Assembly: GCA_964007475.1 (NCBI GenBank) | Contig: CAXFZM010000265.1 | Location: 186,001 to 250,000 of the forward strand | Direction: 5' to 3' | DNA from: Hybos culiciformis | Lineage: Eukaryota; Arthropoda; Insecta; Diptera; Hybotidae | Length of the DNA: 64,000 bases | Shown here: in pieces, positions 21,251 to 33,600 of the stretch | How the letters are laid out: each line of letters starts with the position of its first letter | How positions within the stretch are numbered: the first letter of the stretch is position 1 | Program-made: the position numbers and the translations under genes | The notes under the pieces: model-generated | What the model was told of the DNA's origin: nothing | Database searches by the model: none | The model's input: only the letters and a program-made list of their open reading frames with translations

Positions 21251-24070
21251 TCTGGTTTTTTGTTCATTACTCCGGCTCCAGACTTCGGCGGACCTCCGTT
21301 TTTGGCTTAAATTAAAGCTCTAGAAATTACGCTTCTTTCTGTGCGATTTTTATGAAAATCGGTTTTCTAGATCCGGAGAAATAAACGATAAGGTGAGCAA
21401 ACCCCCTAACTTTAACACATAAAATGTTGACTTTGGGCTGGTTTTTTGTTCATTACTCCGGCTCCAGACCTCGGAGAACCTCCGTTTTTGGCTTAAATTA
21501 AAGGTCTAGAAATTACGCTTCTTTCTGTGCAATTTTTATGAAAATCGGTTTTCTAGATCCGGAGAAATAAACGATAAGGTGAGCAAACCCCCTAACTTTA
21601 ACACATAAAATGTTGACTTTGGGCTGGTTTTTTGTTCATTACTCCGGCTCCAGACCTCGGAGAACCTCCGTTTTTGGCTTAAATTAAAGGTCTAGAAATT
21701 ACGCTTCTTTCTGTGCAATTTTTATGAAAATCGGTTTTCTAGATCCGGAGAAATAAACGATAAGGTGAGCTAACCCCCTAACTTTAACACATAAAATGTT
21801 GACTTTGGTCTGGTTTTTTGTTCATTACTCCGGCTCCAGACCTCGGAGAACCTCCGTTTTTGGCTTAAATTAAAGGTCTAGAAATTACGCTTCTTTCTGT
21901 GCAATTTTTATGAAAATCGGTTTTCTAGATCCGGAGAAATAAACGATAAGGTGAGCAAACCCCCTAACTTTAACACATAAAATGTTGACTTTGGGCTGGT
22001 TTTTTGTTCATTACTCCGGCTCCAGACCTCGGAGAACCTCCGTTTTTGGCTTAAATTAAAGGTCTAGAAATTACGCTTCTTTCTGTGCAAATTTTATGAA
22101 AATCGGTTTTCTAGATCCGGAGAAATAAACGATAAGGTGAGCAAACCCCCTAACTTTAACACATAAAATGTTGACTTTGGGCTGGTTTTTTGTTCATTAC
22201 TCCGGCTCCAGACTTCGGCGGACCTCCGTTTTTGGCTTAAATTAAAGCTCTAGAAATTACGCTTCTTTCTGTGCGATTTTTATGAAAATCGGTTTTCTAG
22301 ATCCGGAGAAATAAACGATAAGGTGAGCAAACCCCCTAACTTTAACACATAAAATGTTGACTTTGGGCTGGTTTTTTGTTCATTACTCCGGCTCCAGACC
22401 TCGGAGAACCTCCGTTTTTGGCTTAAATTAAAGGTCTAGAAATTACGCTTCTTACTGTGCAATTTTTATGAAAATCGGTTTTCTAGATCCGGAGAAATAA
22501 ACGATAAGGTGAGCAAACCCCCTAACTTTAACACATAAAATGTTGACTTTGGGCTGGTTTTTTGTTCATTACTCCGGCTCCAGACCTCGGAGAACCTCCG
22601 TTTTTGGCTTAAATTAAAGGTCTAGAAATTACGCTTCTTTCTGTGCAATTTTTATGAAAATCGGTTTTCTAGATCCGGAGAAATAAACGATAAGGTGAGC
22701 AAACCCCCTAACTTTAACACATAAAATGTTGACTTTGGTCTGGTTTTTTGTTCATTACTCCGTCTCCAGACCTCGGAGAACCTCCGTTTTTGGCTTAAAT
22801 TAAAGGTCTAGAAATTACGCTTCTTTCTGTGCAATTTTTATGAAAATCGGTTTTCTAGATCCGGAGAAATAAACGATAAGGTGAGCAAACCCCCTAACTT
22901 TAACACATAAAATGTTGACTTTGGGCTGGTTTTTTGTTCATTACTCCGGCTCCAGACCTCGGACAACCTCCGTTTTTGGCTTAAATTAAAGGTCTAGAAA
23001 TTACGCTTCTTTCTGTGCAATTTTTATGAAAATCGGTTTTCTAGATCCGGAGAAATAAACGATAAGGTGAGCAAACCCCCTAACTTTAACACATAAAATG
23101 TTGACTTTGGGCTGGTTTTTTGTTCATTACTCCGGCTCCAGACTTCGGCGGACCTCCGTTTTTGGCTTAAATTAAAGCTCTAGAAATTACGCTTCTTTCT
23201 GTGCGATTTTTATGAAAATCGGTTTTCTAGATCCGGAGAAATAAACGATAAGGTGAGCAAACCCCCTAACTTTAACACATAAAATGTTGACTTTGGGCTG
23301 GTTTTTTATTCATTACTCCGGCTCCAGACCTCGGAGAACCTCCGTTTTTGGCTTAAATTAAAGGTCTAGAATTTACGCTTCTGTCTGTGCAATTTTTATG
23401 AAAATCGGTTTTCTAGATCCGGAGAAATAAACGATAAGGTGAGCAAACCCCCTAACTTTAACACATAAAATGTTGACTTTGGGCTGGTTTTTTGTTCATT
23501 ACTCCGGCTCCAGACTTCGGCGGACCTCCGTTTTTGGCTTAAATTAAAGGTCTAGAAATTACGCTTCTTTCTGTGCAATTTTAATGAAAATCGGTTTTCT
23601 AGATCCGGAGAAATAAACGATAAGGTGAGCAAACCCTCTAACTTTAACACATAAAATGTTGACTTTGGGCTGGTTTTTTGTTCATTACTCCGGCTCCAGA
23701 CTTCGGCGAACCTCCGTTTTTGGCTTAAATTAAAGGTCTAGAAATTACGCTTCTTTCTGTGCAATTTTTATGAAAATCGGTTTTCTAGATCCGGAGAAAT
23801 AAACGATAAGGTGAGCAAACCCCCTAACTTTAACACATAAAATGTTGACTTTGGGCTGGTTTTTTGTTCATTACTCCGGCTCCAGACTTCGGCGGACCTC
23901 CGTTTTTGGCTTAAATTAAAGGTCTAGAAATTACGCTTCTTTCTGTGCAATTTTTATGAAAATCGGTTTTCTAGATCCGGAGAAATAAACGATAAGGTGA
24001 GCAAACCCCCTAACTTTAACACATAAAATGTTGACTTTGGGCTGGTTTTTTGTTCATTACTCCGGCTCCA
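20693..24070. repeat. 20-monomer HOR unit, copy 3
   Basis: The landmark order matches the unit at 9,951: CCTAATTTTAAC (20,849), GTGCATTTTTT, GGATAAAT, GAGCTAACC, GTGCAAATTTT, CTTCTTACTG, CCGTCTCC, then TTTTTTATTC with GAATTTACGCTTCTGTCTG (23,369) and CCCTCTAAC with CTTCGGCGAACC. From 20,693 to about 22,957 I saw no difference from the sequence 3,720 bp downstream. One monomer here has CGGACAACC (near 22,962), in the unit that the next copy lacks. A private TTTTAATG occurs near 23,582. Confidence 0.9.
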
Positions 24071-24412
24071 GACTTCGGCGGACCTCCGTTTTTGGCTTAA
24101 ATTAAAGCTCTAGAAATTACGCTTCTTTCTGTGCGATTTTTATGAAAATCGGTTTTCTAGATCCGGAGAAATAAACGATAAGGTGAGCAAACCCCCTAAC
24201 TTTAACACATAAAATGTTGACTTTGGGCTGGTTTTTTGTTCATTACTCCGGCTCCAGACTTCGGCGGACCTCCGTTTTTGGCTTAAATTAAAGGTCTAGA
24301 AATTACGCTTCTTTCTGTGCAATTTTTATGAAAATCGGTTTTCTAGATCCGGAGAAATAAACGATAAGGTGAGCAAACCCCCTAACTTTAACACATAAAA
24401 TGTTGACTTTGG

Positions 24413-27400
24413 GCTGGTTTTTTGTTCATTACTCCGGCTCCAGACCTCGGAGAACCTCCGTTTTTGGCTTAAATTAAAGCTCTAGAAATTACGCTTCTTT
24501 CTGTGCGATTTTTATGAAAATCGGTTTTCTAGATCCGGAGAAATAAACGATAAGGTGAGCAAACCCCCTAATTTTAACACATAAAATGTTGACTTTGGGC
24601 TGGTTTTTTGTTCATTACTCCGGCTCCAGACCTCGGAGAACCTCCGTTTTTGGCTTAAATTAAAGGTCTAGAAATTACGCTTCTTTCTGTGCATTTTTTA
24701 TGAAAATCGGTTTTCTAGATCCGGAGAAATAAACGATAAGGTGAGCAAACCCCCTAACTTTAACACATAAAATGTTGACTTTGGGCTGGTTTTTTGTTCA
24801 TTACTCCGGCTCCAGACCTCGGAGAACCTCCGTTTTTGGCTTAAATTAAAGGTCTAGAAATTACGCTTCTTTCTGTGCAATTTTTATGAAAATCGATTTT
24901 CTAGATCCGGATAAATAAACGATAAGGTGAGCAAACCCCCTAACTTTAACACATAAAATGTTGACTTTGGTCTGGTTTTTTGTTCATTACTCCGGCTCCA
25001 GACTTCGGCGGACCTCCGTTTTTGGCTTAAATTAAAGCTCTAGAAATTACGCTTCTTTCTGTGCGATTTTTATGAAAATCGGTTTTCTAGATCCGGAGAA
25101 ATAAACGATAAGGTGAGCAAACCCCCTAACTTTAACACATAAAATGTTGACTTTGGGCTGGTTTTTTGTTCATTACTCCGGCTCCAGACCTCGGAGAACC
25201 TCCGTTTTTGGCTTAAATTAAAGGTCTAGAAATTACGCTTCTTTCTGTGCAATTTTTATGAAAATCGGTTTTCTAGATCCGGAGAAATAAACGATAAGGT
25301 GAGCAAACCCCCTAACTTTAACACATAAAATGTTGACTTTGGGCTGGTTTTTTGTTCATTACTCCGGCTCCAGACCTCGGAGAACCTCCGTTTTTGGCTT
25401 AAATTAAAGGTCTAGAAATTACGCTTCTTTCTGTGCAATTTTTATGAAAATCGGTTTTCTAGATCCGGAGAAATAAACGATAAGGTGAGCTAACCCCCTA
25501 ACTTTAACACATAAAATGTTGACTTTGGTCTGGTTTTTTGTTCATTACTCCGGCTCCAGACCTCGGAGAACCTCCGTTTTTGGCTTAAATTAAAGGTCTA
25601 GAAATTACGCTTCTTTCTGTGCAATTTTTATGAAAATCGGTTTTCTAGATCCGGAGAAATAAACGATAAGGTGAGCAAACCCCCTAACTTTAACACATAA
25701 AATGTTGACTTTGGGCTGGTTTTTTGTTCATTACTCCGGCTCCAGACCTCGGAGAACCTCCGTTTTTGGCTTAAATTAAAGGTCTAGAAATTACGCTTCT
25801 TTCTGTGCAAATTTTATGAAAATCGGTTTTCTAGATCCGGAGAAATAAACGATAAGGTGAGCAAACCCCCTAACTTTAACACATAAAATGTTGACTTTGG
25901 GCTGGTTTTTTGTTCATTACTCCGGCTCCAGACTTCGGCGGACCTCCGTTTTTGGCTTAAATTAAAGCTCTAGAAATTACGCTTCTTTCTGTGCGATTTT
26001 TATGAAAATCGGTTTTCTAGATCCGGAGAAATAAACGATAAGGTGAGCAAACCCCCTAACTTTAACACATAAAATGTTGACTTTGGGCTGGTTTTTTGTT
26101 CATTACTCCGGCTCCAGACCTCGGAGAACCTCCGTTTTTGGCTTAAATTAAAGGTCTAGAAATTACGCTTCTTACTGTGCAATTTTTATGAAAATCGGTT
26201 TTCTAGATCCGGAGAAATAAACGATAAGGTGAGCAAACCCCCTAACTTTAACACATAAAATGTTGACTTTGGGCTGGTTTTTTGTTCATTACTCCGGCTC
26301 CAGACCTCGGAGAACCTCCGTTTTTGGCTTAAATTAAAGGTCTAGAAATTACGCTTCTTTCTGTGCAATTTTTATGAAAATCGGTTTTCTAGATCCGGAG
26401 AAATAAACGATAAGGTGAGCAAACCCCCTAACTTTAACACATAAAATGTTGACTTTGGTCTGGTTTTTTGTTCATTACTCCGTCTCCAGACCTCGGAGAA
26501 CCTCCGTTTTTGGCTTAAATTAAAGGTCTAGAAATTACGCTTCTTTCTGTGCAATTTTTATGAAAATCGGTTTTCTAGATCCGGAGAAATAAACGATAAG
26601 GTGAGCAAACCCCCTAACTTTAACACATAAAATGTTGACTTTGGGCTGGTTTTTTGTTCATTACTCCGGCTCCAGACTTCGGCGGACCTCCGTTTTTGGC
26701 TTAAATTAAAGCTCTAGAAATTACGCTTCTTTCTGTGCGATTTTTATGAAAATCGGTTTTCTAGATCCGGAGAAATAAACGATAAGGTGAGCAAACCCCC
26801 TAACTTTAACACATAAAATGTTGACTTTGGGCTGGTTTTTTATTCATTACTCCGGCTCCAGACCTCGGAGAACCTCCGTTTTTGGCTTAAATTAAAGGTC
26901 TAGAATTTACGCTTCTGTCTGTGCAATTTTTATGAAAATCGGTTTTCTAGATCCGGAGAAATAAACGATAAGGTGAGCAAACCCCCTAACTTTAACACAT
27001 AAAATGTTGACTTTGGGCTGGTTTTTTGTTCATTACTCCGGCTCCAGACTTCGGCGGACCTCCGTTTTTGGCTTAAATTAAAGGTCTAGAAATTACGCTT
27101 CTTTCTGTGCAATTTTTATGAAAATCGGTTTTCTAGATCCGGAGAAATAAACGATAAGGTGAGCAAACCCTCTAACTTTAACACATAAAATGTTGACTTT
27201 GGGCTGGTTTTTTGTTCATTACTCCGGCTCCAGACTTCGGCGAACCTCCGTTTTTGGCTTAAATTAAAGGTCTAGAAATTACGCTTCTTTCTGTGCAATT
27301 TTTATGAAAATCGGTTTTCTAGATCCGGAGAAATAAACGATAAGGTGAGCAAACCCCCTAACTTTAACACATAAAATGTTGACTTTGGGCTGGTTTTTTG

Positions 27401-27604
27401 TTCATTACTCCGGCTCCAGACTTCGGCGGACCTCCGTTTTTGGCTTAAATTAAAGGTCTAGAAATTACGCTTCTTTCTGTGCAATTTTTATGAAAATCGG
27501 TTTTCTAGATCCGGAGAAATAAACGATAAGGTGAGCAAACCCCCTAACTTTAACACATAAAATGTTGACTTTGGGCTGGTTTTTTGTTCATTACTCCGGC
27601 TCCA
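24413..27604. repeat. 20-monomer HOR unit, copy 4 (one monomer lost)
   Basis: It is identical by eye to copy 3 for about 2.27 kb. Then one monomer is missing, so later landmarks (GAATTTACGCTTCTGTCTG at 23,369 and 26,903) lie 3,534 bp apart, which is 19 monomers. The match ends near 27,604, where this copy has CTTCGGAGAACC, a hybrid of the two main haplotypes. Confidence 0.9.
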
Positions 27605-28139
27605 GACTTCGGAGAACCTCCGTTTTTGGCTTAAATTAAAGGTCTAGAAATTACGCTTCTTTCTGTGCAATTTTTATGAAAATCGGTTTTCTAGATCCGG
27701 AGAAATAAACGATAAGGTGAGCAAACCCCCTAACTTTAACACATAAAATGTTGACTTTGGGCTGGTTTATTGTTCATTACTCCGGCTCCAGACTTCGGCG
27801 AACCTCCGTTTTTGGCTTAAATTAAAGGTCTAGAAATTACGCTTCTTTCTGTGCAATTTTTATGAAAATCGGTTTTCTAGATCCGGAGAAATAAACGATA
27901 AGGTGAGCAAACCCCCTAACTTTAACACATAAAATGTTGACTTTGGGCTGGTTTTTTGTTCATTACTCCGGCTCCAGACTTCGGCGGACCTCCGTTTTTG
28001 GCTTAAATTAAAGGTCTAGAAATTACGCTTCTTTCTGTGCAATTTTTATGAAAATCGGTTTTCTAGATCCGGAGAAATAAACGATAAGGTGAGCAAACCC
28101 TCTAACTTTAACACATAAAATGTTGACTTTGGGCTGGTT

Positions 28140-30640
28140 TTTTGTTCATTACTCCGGCTCCAGACCTCGGAGAACCTCCGTTTTTGGCTTAAATTAAAGA
28201 TCTAGAAATTACGCTTCTTTCTGTGCAATTTTTATGAAAATCGGTTTTCTAGATCCGGAGAAATAAACGATAAGGTGAGCAAACCCCCTAACTTTAACAC
28301 ATAAAATGTTGACTTTGGGCTGGTTTTTTGTTCATTACTCCGGCTCCAGACCTCGGAGAACCTCCGTTTTTGGCTTAAATTAAAGGTCTAGAAATTACGC
28401 TTCTTTCTGTGCAATTTTTATGAAAATCGGTTTTCTAGATCCGGAGAAATAAACGATAAGGTGAGCAAACCCCCTAACTTTAACACATAAAATGTTGACT
28501 TTGGGCTGGTTTTTTGTTCATTACTCCGGCTCCAGACTTCGGCGGACCTCCGTTTTTGGCTTAAATTAAAGGTCTAGAAATTACGCTTCTTTCTGTGCAA
28601 TTTTTATGAAAATCGGTTTTCTAGATCCGGAGAAATAAACGATAAGGTGAGCAAACCCCCTAACTTTAACACATAAAATGTTGACTTTGGACTGGTTTTT
28701 TGTTCATTACTCCGGCTCCAGACCTCGGAGAACTTCCGTTTTTGGCTTAAATTAAAGGTCTAAAAATTACGCTTCTTTCTGTGCAATTTTTATGAAAATC
28801 GGTTTTCTAGATCCGGAGAAATAAACGATAAGGTGAGCAAACCCCCTAACTTTAACACATAAAATGTTGACTTTGGGCTGGTTTTTTGTTCATTACTCCG
28901 GCTCCAGACCTCGGAGAACCTCCGTTTTTGGCTTAAATTAAAGGTCTAGAAATTACGCTTCTTTCTGTGCAAATTTTATGAAAATCGGTTTTCTAGATCC
29001 GGAGAAATAAACGATAAGGTGAGCAAACCCCCTAACTTTAACACATAAAATGTTGACTTTGGGCTGGTTTTTTGTTCATTACTCCGGCTCCAGACTTCGG
29101 CGGACCTCCGTTTTTGGCTTAAATTAAAGCTCTAGAAATTACGCTTCTTTCTGTGCGATTTTTATGAAAATCGGTTTTCTAGATCCGGAGAAATAAACGA
29201 TAAGGTGAGCAAACCCCCTAACTTTAACACATAAAATGTTGACTTTGGGCTGGTTTTTTGTTCATTACTCCGGCTCCAGACCTCGGAGAACCTCCGTTTT
29301 TGGCTTAAATTAAAGGTCTAGAAATTACGCTTCTTTCTGTGCAATTTTTATGAAAATCGGTTTTCTAGATCCGGAGAAATAAACGATAAGGTGAGCAAAC
29401 CCCCTAACTTTAACACATAAAATGTTGACTTTGGGCTGGTTTTTTGTTCATTACTCCGGCTCCAGACCTCGGAGAACCTCCGTTTTTGGCTTAAATTAAA
29501 GGTCTAGAAATTACGCTTCTTTCTGTGCAATTTTTATGAAAATCGGTTTTCTAGATCCGGAGAAATAAACGATAAGGTGAGCAAACCCCCTAACTTTAAC
29601 ACATAAAATGTTGACTTTGGGCTGTTTTTTTGTTCATTACTCCGGCTCCAGACCTCGGAGAACCTCCGTTTTTGGCTTAAATTAAAGATCTAGAAATTAC
29701 GCTTCTTTCTGTGCAATTTTTATGAAAATCGGTTTTCTAGACCCGGAGAAATAAACGATAAGGTGAGCAAACCCCCTAACTTTAACACATAAAATGTTGA
29801 CTTTGGGCTGGTTTTTTGTTCATTACTCCGGCTCCAGACCTCGGAGAACCTCCGTTTTTGGCTTAAATTAAAGGTCTAGAAATTACGCTTCTTTCTGTGC
29901 AATTTTTATGAAAATCGGTTTTCTAGATCCGGAGAAATAAACGATAAGGTGAGCAAACCCCCTAACTTTAACACATAAAATGTTGACTTTGGGCTGGTTT
30001 TTTGTTCATTACTCCGGCTCCAGACTTCGGCGGACCTCCGTTTTTGGCTTAAATTAAAGGTCTAGAAATTACGCTTATTTCTGTGCAATTTTTATGAAAA
30101 TCGGTTTTCTAGATCCGGAGAAATAAACGATAAGGTGAGCAAACCCCCTAACTTTAACACATAAAATGTTGACTTTGGACTGGTTTTTTGTTCATTACTC
30201 CGGCTCCAGACCTCGGAGAACTTCCGTTTTTGGCTTAAATTAAAGGTCTAAAAATTACGCTTCTTTCTGTGCAATTTTTATGAAAATCGGTTTTCTAGAT
30301 CCGGAGAAATAAACGATAAGGTGAGCAAACCCCCTAACTTTAACACATAAAATGTTGACTTTGGGCTGGTTTTTTGTTCATTACTCCGGCTCCAGACCTC
30401 GGAGAACCTCCGTTTTTGGCTTAAATTAAAGGTCTAGAAATTACGCTTCTTTCTGTGCAAATTTTATGAAAATCGGTTTTCTAGATCCGGAGAAATAAAC
30501 GATAAGGTGAGCAAACCCCCTAACTTTAACACATAAAATGTTGACTTTGGGCTGGTTTTTTGTTCATTACTCCGGCTCCAGACTTCGGCGGACCTCCGTT
30601 TTTGGCTTAAATTAAAGCTCTAGAAATTACGCTTCTTTCT
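28140..30640. repeat. 8-monomer tandem duplication (1,488 bp)
   Basis: The landmarks AAAGATCTAG (BglII site at 28,198 and 29,686), GGACTGG with GTCTAAAAATT (28,691 and 30,179), GTGCAAATTTT and AAAGCTCTAG recur 1,488 bp apart. The copies differ at the left edge (GGCTGGTTT against GGCTGTTTT) and at the right edge (GTGCGATTTTT against GTGCAATTTTT). Confidence 0.85.
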
Positions 30641-33600
30641 GTGCAATTTTTATGAAAATCGGTTTTCTAGATCCGGAGAAATAAACGATAAGGTGAGCAA
30701 ACCCCCTAACTTTAACACATAAAATGTTGACTTTGGGCTGGTTTTTTGTTCATTACTCCGGCTCCAGACCTCGGAGAACCTCCGTTTTTGGCTTAAATTA
30801 AAGGTCTAGAAATTACGCTTCTTTCTGTGCAATTTTTATGAAAATCGGTTTTCTAGATCCGGAGAAATAAACGATAAGGTGAGCAAACCCCCTAACTTTA
30901 ACACATAAAATGTTGACTTTGGGCTGGTTTTTTGTTCATTACTCCGGCTCCAGACCTCGGAGAACCTCCGTTTTTGGCTTAAATTAAAGCTCTAGAAATT
31001 ACGCTTCTTTCTGTGCGATTTTTATGAAAATCGGTTTTCTAGATCCGGAGAAATAAACGATAAGGTGAGCAAACCCCCTAATTTTAACACATAAAATGTT
31101 GACTTTGGGCTGGTTTTTTGTTCATTACTCCGGCTCCAGACCTCGGAGAACCTCCGTTTTTGGCTTAAATTAAAGGTCTAGAAATTACGCTTCTTTCTGT
31201 GCATTTTTTATGAAAATCGGTTTTCTAGATCCGGAGAAATAAACGATAAGGTGAGCAAACCCCCTAACTTTAACACATAAAATGTTGACTTTGGGCTGGT
31301 TTTTTGTTCATTACTCCGGCTCCAGACCTCGGAGAACCTCCGTTTTTGGCTTAAATTAAAGGTCTAGAAATTACGCTTCTTTCTGTGCAATTTTTATGAA
31401 AATCGATTTTCTAGATCCGGGTAAATAAACGATAAGGTGAGCAAACCCCCTAACTTTAACACATAAAATGTTGACTTTGGTCTGGTTTTTTGTTCATTAC
31501 TCCGGCTCCAGACTTCGGCGGACCTCCGTTTTTGGCTTAAATTAAAGCTCTAGAAATTACGCTTCTTTCTGTGCGATTTTTATGAAAATCGGTTTTCTAG
31601 ATCCGGAGAAATAAACGATAAGGTGAGCAAACCCCCTAACTTTAACACATAAAATGTTGACTTTGGGCTGGTTTTTTGTTCATTACTCCGGCTCCAGACC
31701 TCGGAGAACCTCCGTTTTTGGCTTAAATTAAAGGTCTAGAAATTACGCTTCTTTCTGTGCAATTTTTATGAAAATCGGTTTTCTAGATCCGGAGAAATAA
31801 ACGATAAGGTGAGCAAACCCCCTAACTTTAACACATAAAATGTTGACTTTGGGCTGGTTTTTTGTTCATTACTCCGGCTCCAGACCTCGGAGAACCTCCG
31901 TTTTTGGCTTAAATTAAAGGTCTAGAAATTACGCTTCTTTCTGTGCAATTTTTATGAAAATCGGTTTTCTAGATCCGGAGAAATAAACGATAAGGTGAGC
32001 AAACCCCCTAACTTTAACACATAAAATGTTGACTTTGGGCTGGTTTTTTGTTCATTACTCCGGCTCCAGACTTCGGCGGACCTCCGTTTTTGGCTTAAAT
32101 TAAAGGTCTAGAAATTACGCTTCTTTCTGTGCAATTTTTATGAAAATCGGTTTTCTAGATCCGGAGAAATAAACGATAAGGTGAGCAAACCCCCTAACTT
32201 TAACACATAAAATGTTGACTTTGGGCTGGTTTTTTGTTCATTACTCCGGCTCCAGACCTCGGAGAACCTCCGTTTTTGGCTTAAATTAAAGGTCTAGAAA
32301 TTACGCTTCTTTCTGTGCAAATTTTATGAAAATCGGTTTTCTAGATCCGGAGAAATAAACGATAAGGTGAGCAAACCCCCTAACTTTAACACATAAAATG
32401 TTGACTTTGGGCTGGTTTTTTGTTCATTACTCCGGCTCCAGACTTCGGCGGACCTCCGTTTTTGGCTTAAATTAAAGCTCTAGAAATTACGCTTCTTTCT
32501 GTGCGATTTTTATGAAAATCGGTTTTCTAGATCCGGAGAAATAAACGATAAGGTGAGCAAACCCCCTAATTTTAACACATAAAATGTTGACTTTGGGCTG
32601 GTTTTTTGTTCATTACTCCGGCTCCAGACCTCGGAGAACCTCCGTTTTTGGCTTAAATTAAAGGTCTAGAAATTACGCTTCTTTCTGTGCAATTTTTATG
32701 AAAATCGGTTTTCTAGATCCGGAGAAATAAACGATAAGGTGAGCAAACCCCCTAACTTTAACACATAAAATGTTGACTTTGGGCTGGTTTTTTGTTCATT
32801 ACTCCGGCTCCAGACCTCGGAGAACCTCCGTTTTTGGCTTAAATTAAAGGTCTAGAAATTACGCTTCTTTCTGTGCAAATTTTATGAAAATCGGTTTTCT
32901 AGATCCGGAGAAATAAACGATAAGGTGAGCAAACCCCCTAACTTTAACACATAAAATGTTGACTTTGGGCTGGTTTTTTGTTCATTACTCCGGCTCCAGA
33001 CTTCGGCGGACCTCCGTTTTTGGCTTAAATTAAAGCTCTAGAAATTACGCTTCTTTCTGTGCGATTTTTATGAAAATCGGTTTTCTAGATCCGGAGAAAT
33101 AAACGATAAGGTGAGCAAACCCCCTAACTTTAACACATAAAATGTTGACTTTGGGCTGGTTTTTTGTTCATTACTCCGGCTCCAGACCTCGGAGAACCTC
33201 CGTTTTTGGCTTAAATTAAAGGTCTAGAAATTACGCTTCTTACTGTGCAATTTTTATGAAAATCGGTTTTCTAGATCCGGAGAAATAAACGATAAGGTGA
33301 GCAAACCCCCTAACTTTAACACATAAAATGTTGACTTTGGGCTGGTTTTTTGTTCATTACTCCGGCTCCAGACCTCGGAGAACCTCCGTTTTTGGCTTAA
33401 ATTAAAGGTCTAGAAATTACGCTTCTTTCTGTGCAATTTTTATGAAAATCGGTTTTCTAGATCCGGAGAAATAAACGATAAGGTGAGCAAACCCCCTAAC
33501 TTTAACACATAAAATGTTGACTTTGGTCTGGTTTTTTGTTCATTACTCCGGCTCCAGACCTCGGAGAACCTCCGTTTTTGGCTTAAATTAAAGGTCTAGA

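Larger units (their letters stand above)
9820..30840. repeat. Middle domain: 20-, 9-, 6- and 8-monomer HORs
   Basis: From here on, recurrent classes are: AAAGCTCTAG linked to GTGCGATTTTT in the next unit; CCTAATTTTAAC; GTGCATTTTTTATG; AATCGATTTTC with CCGGATAAAT; GAGCTAACC with GGTCTGG; GTGCAAATTTTATG; CTTCTTACTG; CCGTCTCC; TTTTTTATTC with CTTCTGTCTG; CCCTCTAAC with CTTCGGCGAACC; and GGACTGG with GTCTAAAAATT. Their order is shared between distant blocks, so most of the domain derives from one parental 20-monomer array that was re-amplified piecewise. I found no length change in any monomer between 9,820 and about 34.78 kb. Confidence 0.9.
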
